The notes under the pieces were generated by a model, which saw only the letters and a list, made by a program, of their open reading frames with translations, was not told where the DNA came from and made no database searches. The position numbers were made by a program, and so were the translations under genes. This document shows positions 50,932 through 62,851 of a stretch of 64,000 bases of DNA, in pieces. Origin of the DNA: Dipodascopsis uninucleata var. uninucleata (Eukaryota > Ascomycota > Lipomycetes > Lipomycetales > Lipomycetaceae); the NCBI GenBank assembly GCA_030568195.1, contig JAJLTO010000009.1:186001-250000 (forward strand). Reading direction: 5' to 3'. The stretch's first letter is position 1. Every line of letters begins with the position of its first letter.

Positions 50932-53900
50932 ATGACATCCGGATCAAAGATGGGGAGCAGATTGATTGTTGCCTTAACAGGTCTCCTCTTTATTGTTACA
51001 TACTTGACAGAGTCCTTTATAATTGACACCAGTCTCCTGACAAATTTTTCTAGAGGTGCTATTCAGCTACTTCTGAGAAATCAAAACTTAACGCATCGTA
51101 CTGCGGATGTGGGAGAGCTGATCGTCGAGAAAGCATGGGAAGATCTTCAAGCTATCAGCTCCTGTCCTCACACTTACAACTCAGTATGTAATGCAGCAGT
51201 TCGGGCATATTTGCTTAAAAGAATACAGAACATAGTAGAGAGCTCAGGGAGCTCTCAGTGGATTGAGATCATTGATCACTCATACGGCTCTGGCATAGCT
51301 CCTAAGCGTCCGGAAGAATATGTCTATTTCGAGGGCGAGAACATCTATGTCGTGATTCGAGGACTCACTGATTCCGGTGCCGCGTTGGCTTCTGGACATT
51401 TTGATTCTGTATCTACATCTTTTGGTAGGTGATTTATTTGAAATATTATAGACTCATATGCATATTCTGATAATTATCATGTAATTGATCGACATAGGCA
51501 CTACCGATGACGGAATCTCGATTACCACTCTTTTGTACTTGTTGGAAAAATATTCAGCCATACGACCATACCGAACTATCGTTCTTAATTTTAATTCTGG
51601 TGAAGAAATCTCTTTATTTGGATCGTATCAACTAATTCAACATCCAGTATCCCAAAACATATCATATTTCATTAACTTAGAAGGCGCCGGTGCGGGTTAT
51701 CGAGCTGCTATGTTCCGATCTTCTAATTATCAAGTTCTCAGAGCATTTGAAGGATGTAAGTTACCTCTTGGCTAGCTATCAATCTTTTGCTAATTTGCAA
51801 AAATTCATTTTCTCGAATATAGTACAAGCATCTCTAGGAAATGTTGTTATGCAAGATATCTTTGCTGCTGGAATTATCCATAGCTCTACTGACTTCACGG
51901 TCTATGATGCAAACAATATGAAGTATGTATTTTTCATAACTCCAATTGCTTTCTCGACCTCTGTAATCAGAAGGCTAAGTTACTAATTCGATGTTTGCAG
52001 AGGACTTGACATAGCGTATTATAGACCACGATCTAAATATCATACTCCACTGGACAATATAAAGAATACCAACAGAAAGTCTGTCAAATACATGCTGGAT
52101 AATGCAGATCATATCATGTCCTTCATATCGTCGCCCGATATTGAAGAATTGACTCCACAGAACTCAAACGAAATAGGCGTATTCTTTGATGGTATGTTAA
52201 GGCATGTTTTTGTTAGTCATAGGTTATTTAGTCTAACTGCAATTGATCACCACAGTACTCGGTGTGGGAGCAGTCGTTCTGAAATTCTCTGCACTTATTA
52301 AGGCTACCGAAGCAGTTACTATTGTGGGAAATATAACCATACTTTCCCTTATAGTATACACTACTCTATTCTCCAAATCGTTCTCCCTAGCTGATGTCTC
52401 TTGGTCTCGACTACCAGTTATGTTCTTATCTCTCTTGTTATGTGATGCAATCATTTTAAAATCATATAGCACGTTTAATAGGGACATCATATATAGTACA
52501 AATCTTCCTATCTTGGCAATATATTGTATTAATTTAGGGATTTCACTACTAGTTCTTTATATATATGAAAGATCTAAGCCTACTAGCTCAAGCATAGATA
52601 TTCTTTTGGAGTTGTTTTGGACGTTTTCTGTCCTGATGGGAGCAGTTTTATTCATTAAAGACAAAGTCCAGTTTGGTAGTATTTATATACTCAGTCTCCA
52701 GTATATTGGAATAACTCTTGCTACTGCATTGAGTCTTCTAACGGTTAAAACTTCATCAACCAGAGCTGACGATCTCAAATCTGAGAATAAGCTGAGCCCG
52801 AAATATTCGATTGGTAATGTCGTTAAAGAGCTAAGTCAATTCGTTGTTACTTGTCTGCCGACATACTCAGTTTATCTGGAGACCCTTTTTTTTGCTATAG
52901 AATCTTTACGCTTTAGCGTGGCAGATGGCGGCTTACCTACTTTACGTAAGTTCCATCAAGTTGAAGTGGCTCTAGTCTGTTTGCTCTAACATGCATTGAT
53001 TTAGCATACTTTGCTGTGACGACTGTCTCTATTGTCATGATTCTTGTCGGCTCGCCGACTCTAGCGGACATGACAAGACAAGGAGGTCATAAAATTAAAA
53101 ATGTTTCTCTATTAATGCTACTTACTGGTACAATTGTGATGGGTGTGACTCTGATAATATTCCCTTTTACAGAATCCAGTCCTTTGAAAGTTTTTATTCA
53201 ACAGTCACTAAGTCTAGATCCTGCAACAGAGCACGAGCAATCCAATGTCACTGTAGTAGGTATTGCTCCGTATGTGCAGAAATTTCTAGAAGAAATGTGA
53301 GTGATTTATTATATCTTTTTCATTAAAGTAAAAGCAATCTCTAACAGCAGTTCCTTCTGCTCTAGTCCATCTGCCAGGCTGAATTCCCCTTTATGTGTCC
53401 CCTTCGGTAAGAACGAGATTTTAAATAAATGTACCTATAAGTCGCTCGTGACTCCTTCATACACACAACAAGGAAAACCTGAAGATTGGGTCAATGTTTC
53501 AGTTTCGGAAGTGGGACATGGTTCTTTCGACATTTCAATATATGGATATAGAACAAGAATCTGTCAAATATCAATACCGAAAGAAATTTACTCCAGCCTG
53601 GGCTCCGAGTTGTCCTTCGAGATTCTGTCTTCGCCTTCGATAGACAATCCTGGAGATAAGCTTGTAGCTAATATAACGAACTTGTCTCTTTGTTCGCGTA
53701 TTGATTTAACGTCGACAAATAAGGACATTGCTCCTTTCAGGGTACGTATTTCGGATCTTGATACAGGCTCGCTAAACATTGAAACACTAGCGAATTTCAC
53801 CTTCTCATGCGGCTGGGATGAAATGTTCGTAGGAAGAGGAAGCATATATTTACAAGATCTGGCATATCAAAATCAATATCAGATGCCTCCACTAGAAGAG

Positions 53901-53999
53901 CTGATGCACTATTCACCTTCATGGGTCACTTTCCAGAAATACAATCATCTCTTGTTTCAAGTTAATACAGGATTCGACGCACGATGTGTAGAATCCTAG
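50932..53999 (+). CDS. PFF1: vacuolar membrane M28 metalloprotease
   Basis: Seven exons: 50932-51424, 51498-51755, 51823-51922, 52001-52191, 52256-52945, 53005-53296, 53366-53999, giving 885 residues. All six introns (59-78 bases) have GTRNG-type donors and AG acceptors, and all phases agree. A signal-anchor helix lies near residues 10-30 (LIVALTGLLFIVTYL). The M28 domain shows the full metal set: GHFDSV (His156, Asp158), GTTDDG (Asp168), FNSGEE (catalytic Glu200, ligand Glu201), STDFTVY and YHTPLDN. The remainder holds about eight membrane helices (from about residue 350) and a luminal C-terminal beta-rich domain. Order and motifs match yeast Pff1, a vacuolar membrane protease; it is somewhat shorter than the yeast protein (about 976 residues). 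The start ATG at 50932 is followed by a second at 50950; either keeps the anchor. Confidence 0.93.
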
Positions 54000-54326
54000 T
54001 CACTGTTTGATTGTTGTAACAACTGATTATGTGAGCCAGTAAATTATTAAGAATAAAGAGTTTTATTTTTAAGACAAGATTGCATTTAAAATAGCAATAT
54101 ATGAAAGGCGTCCAAATGACAAAATCAATGACCATGACCACGTCAAATACTCTTACACATGTTCTGCTCAAATTTAAATATGGAAACAAACAGTAAAATA
54201 TATCTGTATAATTCAAATCTATTTTTTTCAGATATACTAAATTGAAATATCATAGTATGAATTGAAGATCTCAAATCCTCATATAGGTATGACAATATGG
54301 TAATATCATTAGGCCATGTAAAATAA
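54000..54326. other. convergent 3' intergenic region
   Basis: AT-rich 327-base spacer holding the 3' ends of PFF1 and the ZIP gene. Nothing else is seen. Confidence 0.7.
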
Positions 54327-55532
54327 TTAGGCCCAGTATCCAAGCAGGCTCATAGAACCAGCACCTGCACAAAGAGCAAGAATACTGGCAGCAGTAAGCT
54401 TTGCACCTGCGTCTTCTAATGTGCCGTGCATCCACTCGTCTGCAAGAAGCTCTACTACACTAACCCAGATCAAAATTCCAGAAGAGAGGCTGTTAAGAAT
54501 ACCCACCGTCCATAAACCAGGAGCCGATTCAGCTGATACCACACTTCGACCGACAATTCCTATTAGCATGCCAAATGGAGTCACCAAACAGAAGGATATG
54601 CAAAAGATGAACTTCTTAAATCTTGATATCGATTCGACGTCTATAATCCTAGTTCCTAGAGCAACACCTTCAAAGAACTGGTGGAACAAAATCACAACAA
54701 GCAATGAAGTATACGCACTTGCTATCGTAACTGAGAGTGTCATACCAATAAGAACTGAATGAAATACCACGCCAGCCTCCAAAACATATAAGCTCAATCT
54801 ATCAATCGATTTGGAAAGCTCAGCTTTGACTGACGGGCTATCGCCACTTTCTTCATCATCATCTATATCAAAAGTCATATGCCTATGGCTTTGAAAAGGA
54901 ATCTTGCTATGTCCATGCTCATGCCCATGGGCCTTAGGACCTTGCATACCCACATGACTATGTGTATGAGTATGGTCATAGTGAATTTTAGTTGCAGATC
55001 CCACCTGTAATTGTGCTTCTATTGCATGTGAAGCATCTCCAGCAACAGTTGTTGTTGTTGTTGTTGCTTCATTACCATCCTCATTAGAAGGTAGAAGTGG
55101 CTCACGCTCTAGATCATGATGTGAATGCAGATGTACATTTTTGATCTTACTGGAGATGATTCGATGACCCATAGTTTCAATCAAAAATGTCAACAGTAGG
55201 CCAAGCATGGCAATGGCACCAGGCCAAGCATCGTATGAAGTCGCTCCAATACATGGGTTATTAAAAGCATCAAAGGCATCAGGTAGTAAATGAATAAAAG
55301 CAGTACCAAGAATGACGCCTCCACCAAACTGTTTGACTACTGTCAGAATAGTTTCCGCTCTCTCATTAGATTCACTGCTCTTCACGACTTTCTGTATATA
55401 CAAAGGTGTGTATACCGCAAGTGCTGATACACCTAACACAATGAAAACTGCCAGCAAACGCAGCTTCAAATCATAGTCGCCCATATCCTCCTGACGACAA
55501 GGCTGCGCCATTGTATCCCTATCTAACTCCAT
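54327..55532 (-). CDS. ZIP-family zinc/iron transporter (Zrt1/Zrt2-like)
   Basis: Intronless, 401 residues. Eight hydrophobic helices in ZIP order: three near the N-terminus (LLAVFIVLGVSALAVYTPLY; FGGGVILGTAFIHLLPDAF; AIAMLGLLLTFLIETMGHRI), then a long cytosolic loop and five C-terminal helices. Helix 4 carries the signature HSVLIGMTLSV and helix 5 HQFFEGVALGTRI, the His/Glu metal-transport residues. The loop (about 145-225) is His-rich: HSHHD, HYDHTHTHSHVG and HGHEHGH, a likely zinc-sensing or binding stretch. It also has six consecutive Thr codons. The family moves Zn2+ into the cytosol, usually across the plasma membrane. The C-terminus ends LLGYWA, as is common in fungal Zrt proteins. No full zinc-response element was found upstream. 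Same strand as the septin gene, about 0.9 kb away. Confidence 0.93.
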   Translation of the reverse strand: MELDRDTMAQPCRQEDMGDYDLKLRLLAVFIVLGVSALAVYTPLYIQKVVKSSESNERAETILTVVKQFGGGVILGTAFIHLLPDAFDAFNNPCIGATSYDAWPGAIAMLGLLLTFLIETMGHRIISSKIKNVHLHSHHDLEREPLLPSNEDGNEATTTTTTVAGDASHAIEAQLQVGSATKIHYDHTHTHSHVGMQGPKAHGHEHGHSKIPFQSHRHMTFDIDDDEESGDSPSVKAELSKSIDRLSLYVLEAGVVFHSVLIGMTLSVTIASAYTSLLVVILFHQFFEGVALGTRIIDVESISRFKKFIFCISFCLVTPFGMLIGIVGRSVVSAESAPGLWTVGILNSLSSGILIWVSVVELLADEWMHGTLEDAGAKLTAASILALCAGAGSMSLLGYWA

Positions 55533-56425
55533 AAATCTGTTTCTTTTCTTGTATCTCCTAGGAATATGATCTCACTATGCATAAATTTTTGAATCAACTG
55601 GCTATGTTCGTTCGTGTTAAGAATTCGTGATGATCTTCGGAGAAACATTAACCTTATGAGGAAATTACAGTTTATATATAATGTATTGGGAGTTTATACA
55701 CAAGGGTAAAAATTCATTGCATAACTCACAAGGTAGTCAGTCGATAGCTATCCACAAGGTATAATAATACCCAAGGGATAGATTGGCAAGAGACTATAGA
55801 TAGTCAAGTTCAATAGAGGCTAAAGCATCCGGCTCTTCAATAGATATCAGGCAAGATAGCAGAGATAATAGATAGTATATATCTGTAGTTTAATAGCGGA
55901 AAATTGAAGTGGGCGAATCATAGCGCGAGTAGAATAATCATACATAATACAAAAGAATATATACTGGTATCTAAAGTATACAATATCCGCGTAAAGAAAT
56001 AATGAATATTAAGTGTAAAAAAACAAGCTCATCAACAACTACTACTACTATTACTACTACTATTACTACTATAAGACATAGCAAAACTAAGTAAGTCATG
56101 TTAAAAAAGACAAAAACCATTGTAAACCAGATCAAAAGATCGCACGATTGGAACATTAACGAATAGAAGATCAAAAGAAATAAGTAAAAAGCAAAGAGCT
56201 CAGACCTGAGACAATGCTGGCAAGAAGTCATTAAGAATACAAATAGCACTGCGATAACAAAACATAACTATTGAAGAAAAGTAAAAAATAGGGAAACGAT
56301 AAAGGGTTAAAGAATCTATCAAAATACAAAAGACCATGTAGCTCCTGTTTTTAATTAAAAAATGTGTAAAATAAATCTTTTAGACTACACGCCGGATGAT
56401 TGTAATGTGTTTATCTCATAGTACT
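55533..56425. other. intergenic region between septin and ZIP genes
   Basis: 893 bases: the septin 3' flank and the ZIP promoter. Contains an ACT-type trinucleotide repeat (56038-56072). Near 55650 ACCTTATGAGG looks only partly like a zinc-response element. No gene is supported. Confidence 0.55.
56038..56072. repeat. ACT/ATT trinucleotide repeat
   Basis: Imperfect run of ACT units broken by two ATT units, in the 3' flank of the septin gene. Confidence 0.9.
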
Positions 56426-58189
56426 CTAATATGGAGAAACCTTCTGTTGCATTGGTTGCTGAGGAGGAAGCATTGATCCAGAGGTATTGCGTGGACTGAT
56501 CTGCTGTTGAGCAGTAGAAGCAGGGCTGATTGGGCGAGATCGATCACTGCCTGCGCTAGCAGCACTACTGTTCTCCTTGAGAGCCATCAGCTGCTTAGAT
56601 CGGAAGTTCTCGTAGTGAACCATGGCAGTAGTCTCAATAAGGTCCTGAAGGTGAGTTCGAGTAAGGAAGTTTCTGAGAGAAATAAACTCACAGTGGTTTT
56701 CATTCTCAACTATTCACGGATATTAGTAAATTATGCTATTTTCACATATCTTAATTAAATGGTTGATCCACTCACCATTGATGACACCCCAACGGCTCTT
56801 ACGGCCCTTAAAAACGTTACCATCGACAACCACGTCCTTCTCAGATCCCACAACAGCAAATGGAATCATGCTCTAAATATTCAAAATTGGGTTAGATTTG
56901 TTCTATTCAAATTAGGAAATTGGCGGGTTACGTACTCTGATGTGAGCATTCATAGCACGCTCATCGTCATCCTGCATTTCGCTATCGTACGGGAACATCT
57001 TGAGGTTGTGGAAAGCGAATTCCTCACGAACACGCTCCTTGAAAGCAGCCTGCTCCTCAACAGTCAAGGCATCGGACTTAGCGATAACTGGAACAACATT
57101 GCAAAGATCCATCAGTTTAGACAAAACAATAATGTCAATTGGCTTGAGACTATCATTCATTGCCACCGTTAGCTTATTGCTTCCTTCATAAACATACTAC
57201 TGCTTCTCTCTAGAGCTTATAATACAACAATATAAACAACAAATTCAGACAATACTTACGAGTGTCCAGATGGCTGAATGAAATACAAGCAGCAATGAAT
57301 ACGAGTATCGACAATCTGCTTGTCACGGTGAGCAGTGAGCTCCTTTCTCAAGTAAGCAGAGTGCTGATCCCTGATATACTTCACAATTGGTTCCCAACAT
57401 CGGTCATTGTTAACCTGATCACCGAAACCTGGAGTATCAACAATGTTCAAGTTAAGTCTAACACCATTTTCCTCGATAACTGTTTCAATTTAAAATCGAA
57501 TCAAAGATCATTAGCAAACTATCCTATCGCCCGACCACGGAATCCAATCCCACAAAACAGAATGATACTTACTATTAGAGATTGACTGAATCTCAATAGT
57601 CTGTCTAATTGGCTCAGTTGGAGTTAATCGACCCTTGCTCTCAAGCAAGTGGGAAGCGAAGATGGTGTTGATTAAAGTAGACTTTCCCAATCCCGTTTGC
57701 CCTAATTATATTTAATTTAACGTTAGACCCTATTTCCAATACTCTCTCTCATTGCACACAGAAGAGCCGCCCACTAAGAAACAAACAATAGTTCGCACAG
57801 ATACTGAGAGGTACCATATATCTCGCCGAATAATAATCAGTCTTCAAAAGTAGCAATTCGCCCGATTGGCAGTCTTTCATTAAATTCACTAGCTGTACTT
57901 CCTCTAGTTTACTTATGCGGCCGTTTTTCTGCGGCATGTAGACTCCAAGGTTCGACGATATCATATTCGTTCCTCTAGCTCTCACCCCCAGAAAAGCCCC
58001 CCTTTCCCGCTTCTCCTAGCAAGAGCAACTGTCCCAAAAAAATAGTCGCTCTTTCATTTTGAATGACTACATACCGACACAAAGAACATTGAACTGAAAG
58101 CCTTTCTTTAAGAGCTTCTTCTCGATCTGGTTAGTAATGGAATCGAAACCAACGTAGCTGCGTGGTTGAATAGTCTCTGCGGTAGCCAT
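56426..58189 (-). CDS. CDC10: septin, Cdc10/Spn2 type
   Basis: Six exons: 58075-58189, 57573-57701, 57260-57479, 56936-57149, 56776-56872, 56426-56709, giving 352 residues. Introns are 373, 93, 110, 63 and 66 bases; all phases agree. The start [20 protein letters not shown] matches Cdc10, with the membrane-binding basic patch KKLLKKG. G1 is GQTGLGKST (split by intron 1 inside the first Gly), G3 is DTPGFGD and G4 is AKSD. The septin unique element follows ([36 protein letters not shown]). The C-terminus is Ser/Pro/Gln-rich and lacks a coiled coil, as expected for Cdc10, the central subunit of the septin rod. Septins form filaments at the division site. Intron 1 is several times longer than the others. 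Divergent from MRPL32. Confidence 0.96.
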
Positions 58190-58902
58190 TTTTCAAATTG
58201 ATCCTTCTTTCAGTTGATGCTTTATGATATTCTAATGCGCACTATTGTCAGAGAAGAACTGTAGCAAAGCGATATATAAAATGATATGTCTGTAGTTTGT
58301 CCTAAATTGCACAAATGTATATCGGAGGGAAAAGAAAAAAAAATGGGGAAAAAACCTAGACAAAGGAGAATATCAGAAATACAATCTTCGTTTAAGGACT
58401 TTTTTGAATTCTTATTATATATTTTGGCGAGGGGCGGCCTCAACGCGTCGAGCGTGTTTTGGCAACAAGCATTGCTGACTCGTTTTCTGTTTAGGGCTAT
58501 TCTCAGCTGACTTTTATGTATTTATTCCACAAATAATCTACATGTTACATTTATTCCACAAAAACCTACGTTATGATAATTTGCGCCTGCAAGTCCCGGT
58601 TGGAGACGAAATTTTTATCATCCGTCCTTTTGTCTCGTGAAGTGTTTTCAGTGAGAGAGGCGAAGGTACACATAAATAGACCAGAACAAGCGGTTGACAT
58701 CACAATCAATAAAAGCCTAGAATTAATAATTACGGCTAGAGCTGACCCACTTGAAGCGGAAGTGGTACAGAAGGATAGGGCATCGCAGAGACGTTCAATT
58801 AAATAAAAAGTTCATCAAACGTCATTTACTGTTCACGTCACAAACCCATTAGACTAATTAGTGGTATCATTCTATTAGAATCGTATTATAGAATCAGTAA
58901 AT
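58190..58902. promoter_or_regulatory. divergent promoter region of CDC10 and MRPL32
   Basis: 713 bases between two outward-facing genes. It contains a 77-codon open frame with an ATG at 58573 and no recognisable motif; it would lie in the MRPL32 leader and is probably chance. Confidence 0.5.
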
Positions 58903-59472
58903 ATGGGTGCTGCTCGGATATCTTCTGCAAGTATAGGTTGGGGTGCTAGACTATGGAACTTAATTCCTAGATTACAGCTTAATGTGCCCTCCACTAGTGT
59001 GGTAATACCACCAATTGTTCTCAGACTGCCAATTCCATCAGATCTTGGACTTGGTCTAGGTAATAATCCTTTTGGCATTGTGTTTGCAGTCCCAAAAAAG
59101 AAAGTATCCTTACGAAGACGTCGCAATCGTCAGCTGGCACCAGGAAAGAAACAGATCAAGCCAGTGGAGGCGTTGACGGAGTGCCCATCGTGTGGTCGAG
59201 TCAAGAGAGCCCATACGGTTTGCACTCCTTGCCATGAAGATGTTAAGAAGGTCTGGCGAGCTGAAAATGGTGAGTTGACGAAAGAGGATCTTGAAATTCC
59301 GGAAACCGTTTCAAAGGAATACCTCAAACTTACTCAAAAAGAGCCTCCCACAATGGCTGTCAACAAGCGACTACAAATCATCAGCAAGAAAGAAAATAAC
59401 AGGAAAAAGCCTGATATGTTTGCTTGGCAGAAGCTTAAGAAGCCTGCGAAAGACTCTGAAGAGCAATGTTAA
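58903..59472 (+). CDS. MRPL32: mitochondrial large ribosomal subunit protein bL32m
   Basis: Intronless, 189 residues. Residues 1 to about 70 are a long presequence lacking acidic residues at the start. FAVPKKKVSLRRRRNRQLAP marks the mature N-terminus, where yeast Mrpl32 is cut by the m-AAA protease before it joins the ribosome. The bL32 zinc ribbon is CPSCGRVKRAHTVCTPC (C-x2-C-x9-C-x2-C), all four Cys present. A basic C-terminal extension of about 70 residues follows, as in fungal orthologues. It acts in mitochondrial translation. The gene ends convergently with the esterase gene. Confidence 0.95.
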   Translation: MGAARISSASIGWGARLWNLIPRLQLNVPSTSVVIPPIVLRLPIPSDLGLGLGNNPFGIVFAVPKKKVSLRRRRNRQLAPGKKQIKPVEALTECPSCGRVKRAHTVCTPCHEDVKKVWRAENGELTKEDLEIPETVSKEYLKLTQKEPPTMAVNKRLQIISKKENNRKKPDMFAWQKLKKPAKDSEEQC

Positions 59473-59817
59473 AGAGATTAAGGCATATACTATAGGTAAA
59501 GTATTTATGAGCTGAACTGCGAATCCAAACAACAATTTTAAAGATAATAGATTGATATTCACTGTATATAGAACCTGTTTATTTCTTATCCTTTCAATCG
59601 TGATATTTCGTTCAATTACATTCAAATGTATATCAATTGGCATATATATGTGCTTTATTTATAAACTCGTTTGGTCTATCAATTTAATTTATTTAGTGAT
59701 AATACATAAATTTAGTCATGCTACTATACAAAAAATAATGGCAAAATACGCAAAATATCATAAATAATATTTGCTCCTTGATACTATACTGCTCTAAAAT
59801 TATACGCATATTATGGC
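59473..59817. other. convergent 3' intergenic region
   Basis: AT-rich 345-base spacer between MRPL32 and the carboxylesterase gene. Nothing else is seen. Confidence 0.7.
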
Positions 59818-61575
59818 TTACTTAGAATACAATTGATAGTCGAACTTCACGATGTGTCCTAGTATTTGGTCACTAGTTTTATAGTCTAGACTAGATGTAA
59901 CAGTGTTACTACCTAATAATAGAGCATTCATCTTAGACCCATCCTCAATAGGTAGCCATTTGAGATACGATCCCTGATTTGGGTCACCTGTTTTAATAAA
60001 CGCGCCCCATCGCTGCTGCATCTCCTGACTCACGGCAACTTGGCCCTTCGAAACAGTCGAGACATTATAAGTTCCAAATAGAGGGTACAGATCAGATTCG
60101 TGGCAAACTGCACCATTGGAACACAGGGAATAGTTTTGATAGTCAGGGTATGTTATACCAACAGTCATTAAATACGAGTAAACATGCTTGCGAGTAAACT
60201 TAGAATAACTCACAGACAATTCATTATTGGCTGAACGCCAATAGAACATGGTGGAAAAGAGCGCAGCCATCAATCTAACTGCATCATTTCGCGACGTATG
60301 TGGTGTGAAAATTCCAGATAAAAGCACTAGTACTGTCCTTGTAGTGCCTATAAATGCTTTTAAAATACTTGGATAAGCTGATTGCGCTATCTGATTCGGA
60401 AATTGCTGTTCTATTATTTGATTCGTTTCATTATTGACAGTTCCAATTATTAACGGAATTTGAACTGGAAGTTCACCACTAGAAACAAGAACTGCAAAAT
60501 CGGCTCTCAGGATGTCATTGTCAATGACTGGAGAAAACGGAAAAGCAAAATTTACCGCAGCGTTTTGATTATGAGAGTCGCTTATGACAACGGTCTGAGC
60601 TGATACTAGTTCCTCAATCGATAAATCTCTCATGCATACGAGATCTGAGCAACCGGTCAGATGATATAGCATATTTGTAAGTGTATCAACAGACGTATTT
60701 CGAGTATTAAACTATACAAACAATTAGCACTAAGATAATAGCTTGGTCTAAATGAATCAGTGAAGGTAACGTACGCCAAAATCCATTGGATCAGACTGTA
60801 TAATTGCTCTACTAAACAGATTTTTACTCTTCTGCGATGATATTAGCGCTCTAATCATCGTTGCTCCTGAACTTTGACCTGCGACTGTAATTTTGGTTTT
60901 ATCACCACCAAAAACTAGATTATTAGTTAGAGAGTTTATGAGGATAGTTACGCGAATAAATCTGAAATCCTTACCATGGGCATTGTCATAAACCCACTTT
61001 ATGGCCATCAAAACATCTTTAACAGCAAAATTTGTGTTCACTCCATTATCGAAAAATCCGAATACACCTAACCGATAATTGAAAGATACCACTATCAGAT
61101 TCTGCTTATACGCAAGAACGCTACCATATATAACCGGATCAGCGCTTCCGCCGCTATAGAATGAGCCACCGTGTATCCAAACCATTATAGGTAATGAATC
61201 TAGGACATTGGTCGGCGGACGAAATACATTGAGGAACAAGCAGTCTTCTGACTGATTATCTTCGTATTGTATGCAATATGGTGGAAGAGTATCTGCTTCA
61301 TATATTATATTATTATCTGGGGTAAAAACAACGGGGTCTGCAAACCTAAGCTCTTCAGTTGGAGGTTTTGCGTAACGAATACTCAACCACCGTGGCCCAT
61401 AAGGATCATCGAACCCTCGATATGCTCCAGTAGTAGTCTGTGCGATACATTTTCCGCGAGAGCAAGAGTATGAGTATGGTATTGCGGCAGTTTCTACCCC
61501 ATATAACTGCTCGAGAAGCAAAGTCCACAGAAAGAGTGAAACTAAAGATGACGGCACTTTCGATATACGGTTCAT
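59818..61575 (-). CDS. secreted type-B carboxylesterase/lipase (alpha/beta hydrolase)
   Basis: Three exons, 60975-61575, 60775-60914 and 59818-60711, encode 544 residues; introns are 60 and 63 bases. I chose the ATG at 61575 because it begins a clean signal peptide (SSLVSLFLWTLLLEQLYGVE); a longer frame from 61683 adds 36 residues that would hide it. Family motifs in order: IRYAKPP, SEDCLFLNVFRP, oxyanion IMVWIHGGSFYSG, FNYRLGVFGFF, nucleophile elbow AGQSSGA (Ser215), the acid near NNETN (Glu342) and catalytic His451 in CHESDLYPLFG. The triad is therefore complete. Such enzymes hydrolyse esters outside the cell or in the secretory path; the substrate is not readable. The first intron (60915-60974) is a multiple of three and stop-free. 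Removing it joins NAH to VFGGDKTKI, as the family requires. Divergent from SKI8. Confidence 0.92.
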
Positions 61576-62851
61576 AGTCACAAAATCAAACAAATTTTTG
61601 ACGCTGTAATCGAAGAGGAAAAAGAAATCCAAAAAGATTTTGTTCCCAATAGGCAGAATATATATCTTAAGTATCACTTGCACGTCAACTGCCGAAAGAA
61701 TGTCAATACAATTTCAAAATAGAACAAGCTGAAAAGCATACAGCATCTAGTACCTTGACCAAAATATAAACTGAACATATCATAGGCCATCACTTTTTTG
61801 GGTCATAACTAGAGCAAAATCGCCAATGAAAATTAAAAGTAAGTCAAGTAAACTATGCTATTTATTTTCTTTTGCTCGCCTATTCCCATAATCGTAATGG
61901 TCTTTGAACGCCGAGAGCATCTGTTCTGACTATAACGTATGCATTGCTACCACCACAAATACCTAAATAGCTCAGTAATATACACTAACCACGAGCAGTA
62001 TATCTGGGCATATCCTACTAGCCGTTGCACTCATTTTTAGTCCAATTAGATAATAGTGACAGAAGAAAGACCCTCTCTATAATCATCTGTCAAGCTGAAA
62101 TTAGCTCTGAGTACAAAGTCGACCTTATTCTCGCGTGGGCATAAACCTGCATTTGTGGCACCCTTCTGTATACAACCTCCGTTACAGGGCAGTATCAAAG
62201 GAAAATTCTGATGTATACAATCAAGACGTATGACTTGCTTTTCTTCTTATGGTTCGACTAGTTCCAAGCACCTGAGTACCATTGTTCTTAGGTCGGCCCC
62301 CGTGGTCGCCGCAAGTACTATTAACTTTCCCTGAGAACTGTCGCCGATGGCTCGTCACAATGACCACCTTCAGCCAATTCTTTTGACTTCTCGTATTCTG
62401 AGCTATTTCTGACAAATTCAGCATGTTTCATGATGCTTGGCCCTATTAGTTACCAAATATAGATAGCAATGGGATATTGAGTAAAATTTTAAAATACGAA
62501 TAGACAATGCCCTTGTCAGAACGCGTAATAGAGCATTCAGAATTTGCAACGCCGCAGAAGAAACTTCAAGACAGTAGTAGCGATCATCTGAATGTTTAGT
62601 TGGCATTTTAACTTCAGTGCAGGATTTTTTTTTAGAAAGCAAGCCGTCACTGACCAGCTCGTATATGATAACGTAGAAGTTTCTATTATACTTTCGGGCC
62701 TGAAAGTTAGCATTAGTATAAGAGCTTGATTGAATAGGCCTTGTTGTACATCGTGTCGCGATACTAACAAAAGCGGCAGACAAACGGTATACGGGAAACA
62801 TTTCACTTCTGGATCTTGTCTACGCCAAGAACCGTATTTCTATCAAGAGCT
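61576..62851. other. intergenic region with a possible minus-strand spliced gene
   Basis: The right part may hold an unrecognised minus-strand gene. An exon 62454-62563 and an exon ending with a stop at 62221 (62221-62408) join in phase across a 45-base intron (GTAACT donor, TTTGTCAG acceptor) into about 100 residues (SDKGIVYSYFKILLNIPLLS, then TRSQKNWLKVVIVTSHRRQF). A CTAACTTTCAG site further upstream looks like another acceptor. No start or family was found, so I do not call it a gene. The rest is the promoter DNA of the esterase and SKI8. Confidence 0.35.

Noticed and set aside
55648-55662. zinc-response-element-like ACCTTATGAGG upstream of the ZIP gene
   Set aside because: It deviates from the Zap1 consensus ACCTTNAAGGT by spacing and end base; a nearby GATCTTC matches the Loz1 site only in part.
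58573-58806. 77-codon ATG open frame in the MRPL32 promoter
   Set aside because: No motif or splice partner; its position fits the leader or promoter of MRPL32.
61576-61683. longer esterase N-terminus from 61683
   Set aside because: It would bury the signal peptide behind 36 Phe/Ile-rich residues; the ATG at 61575 gives a normal secreted esterase start.
62221-62563. spliced minus-strand gene next to SKI8
   Set aside because: The two open stretches join in phase, but no start, family or good upstream splice set was found; noted only under the intergenic entry.
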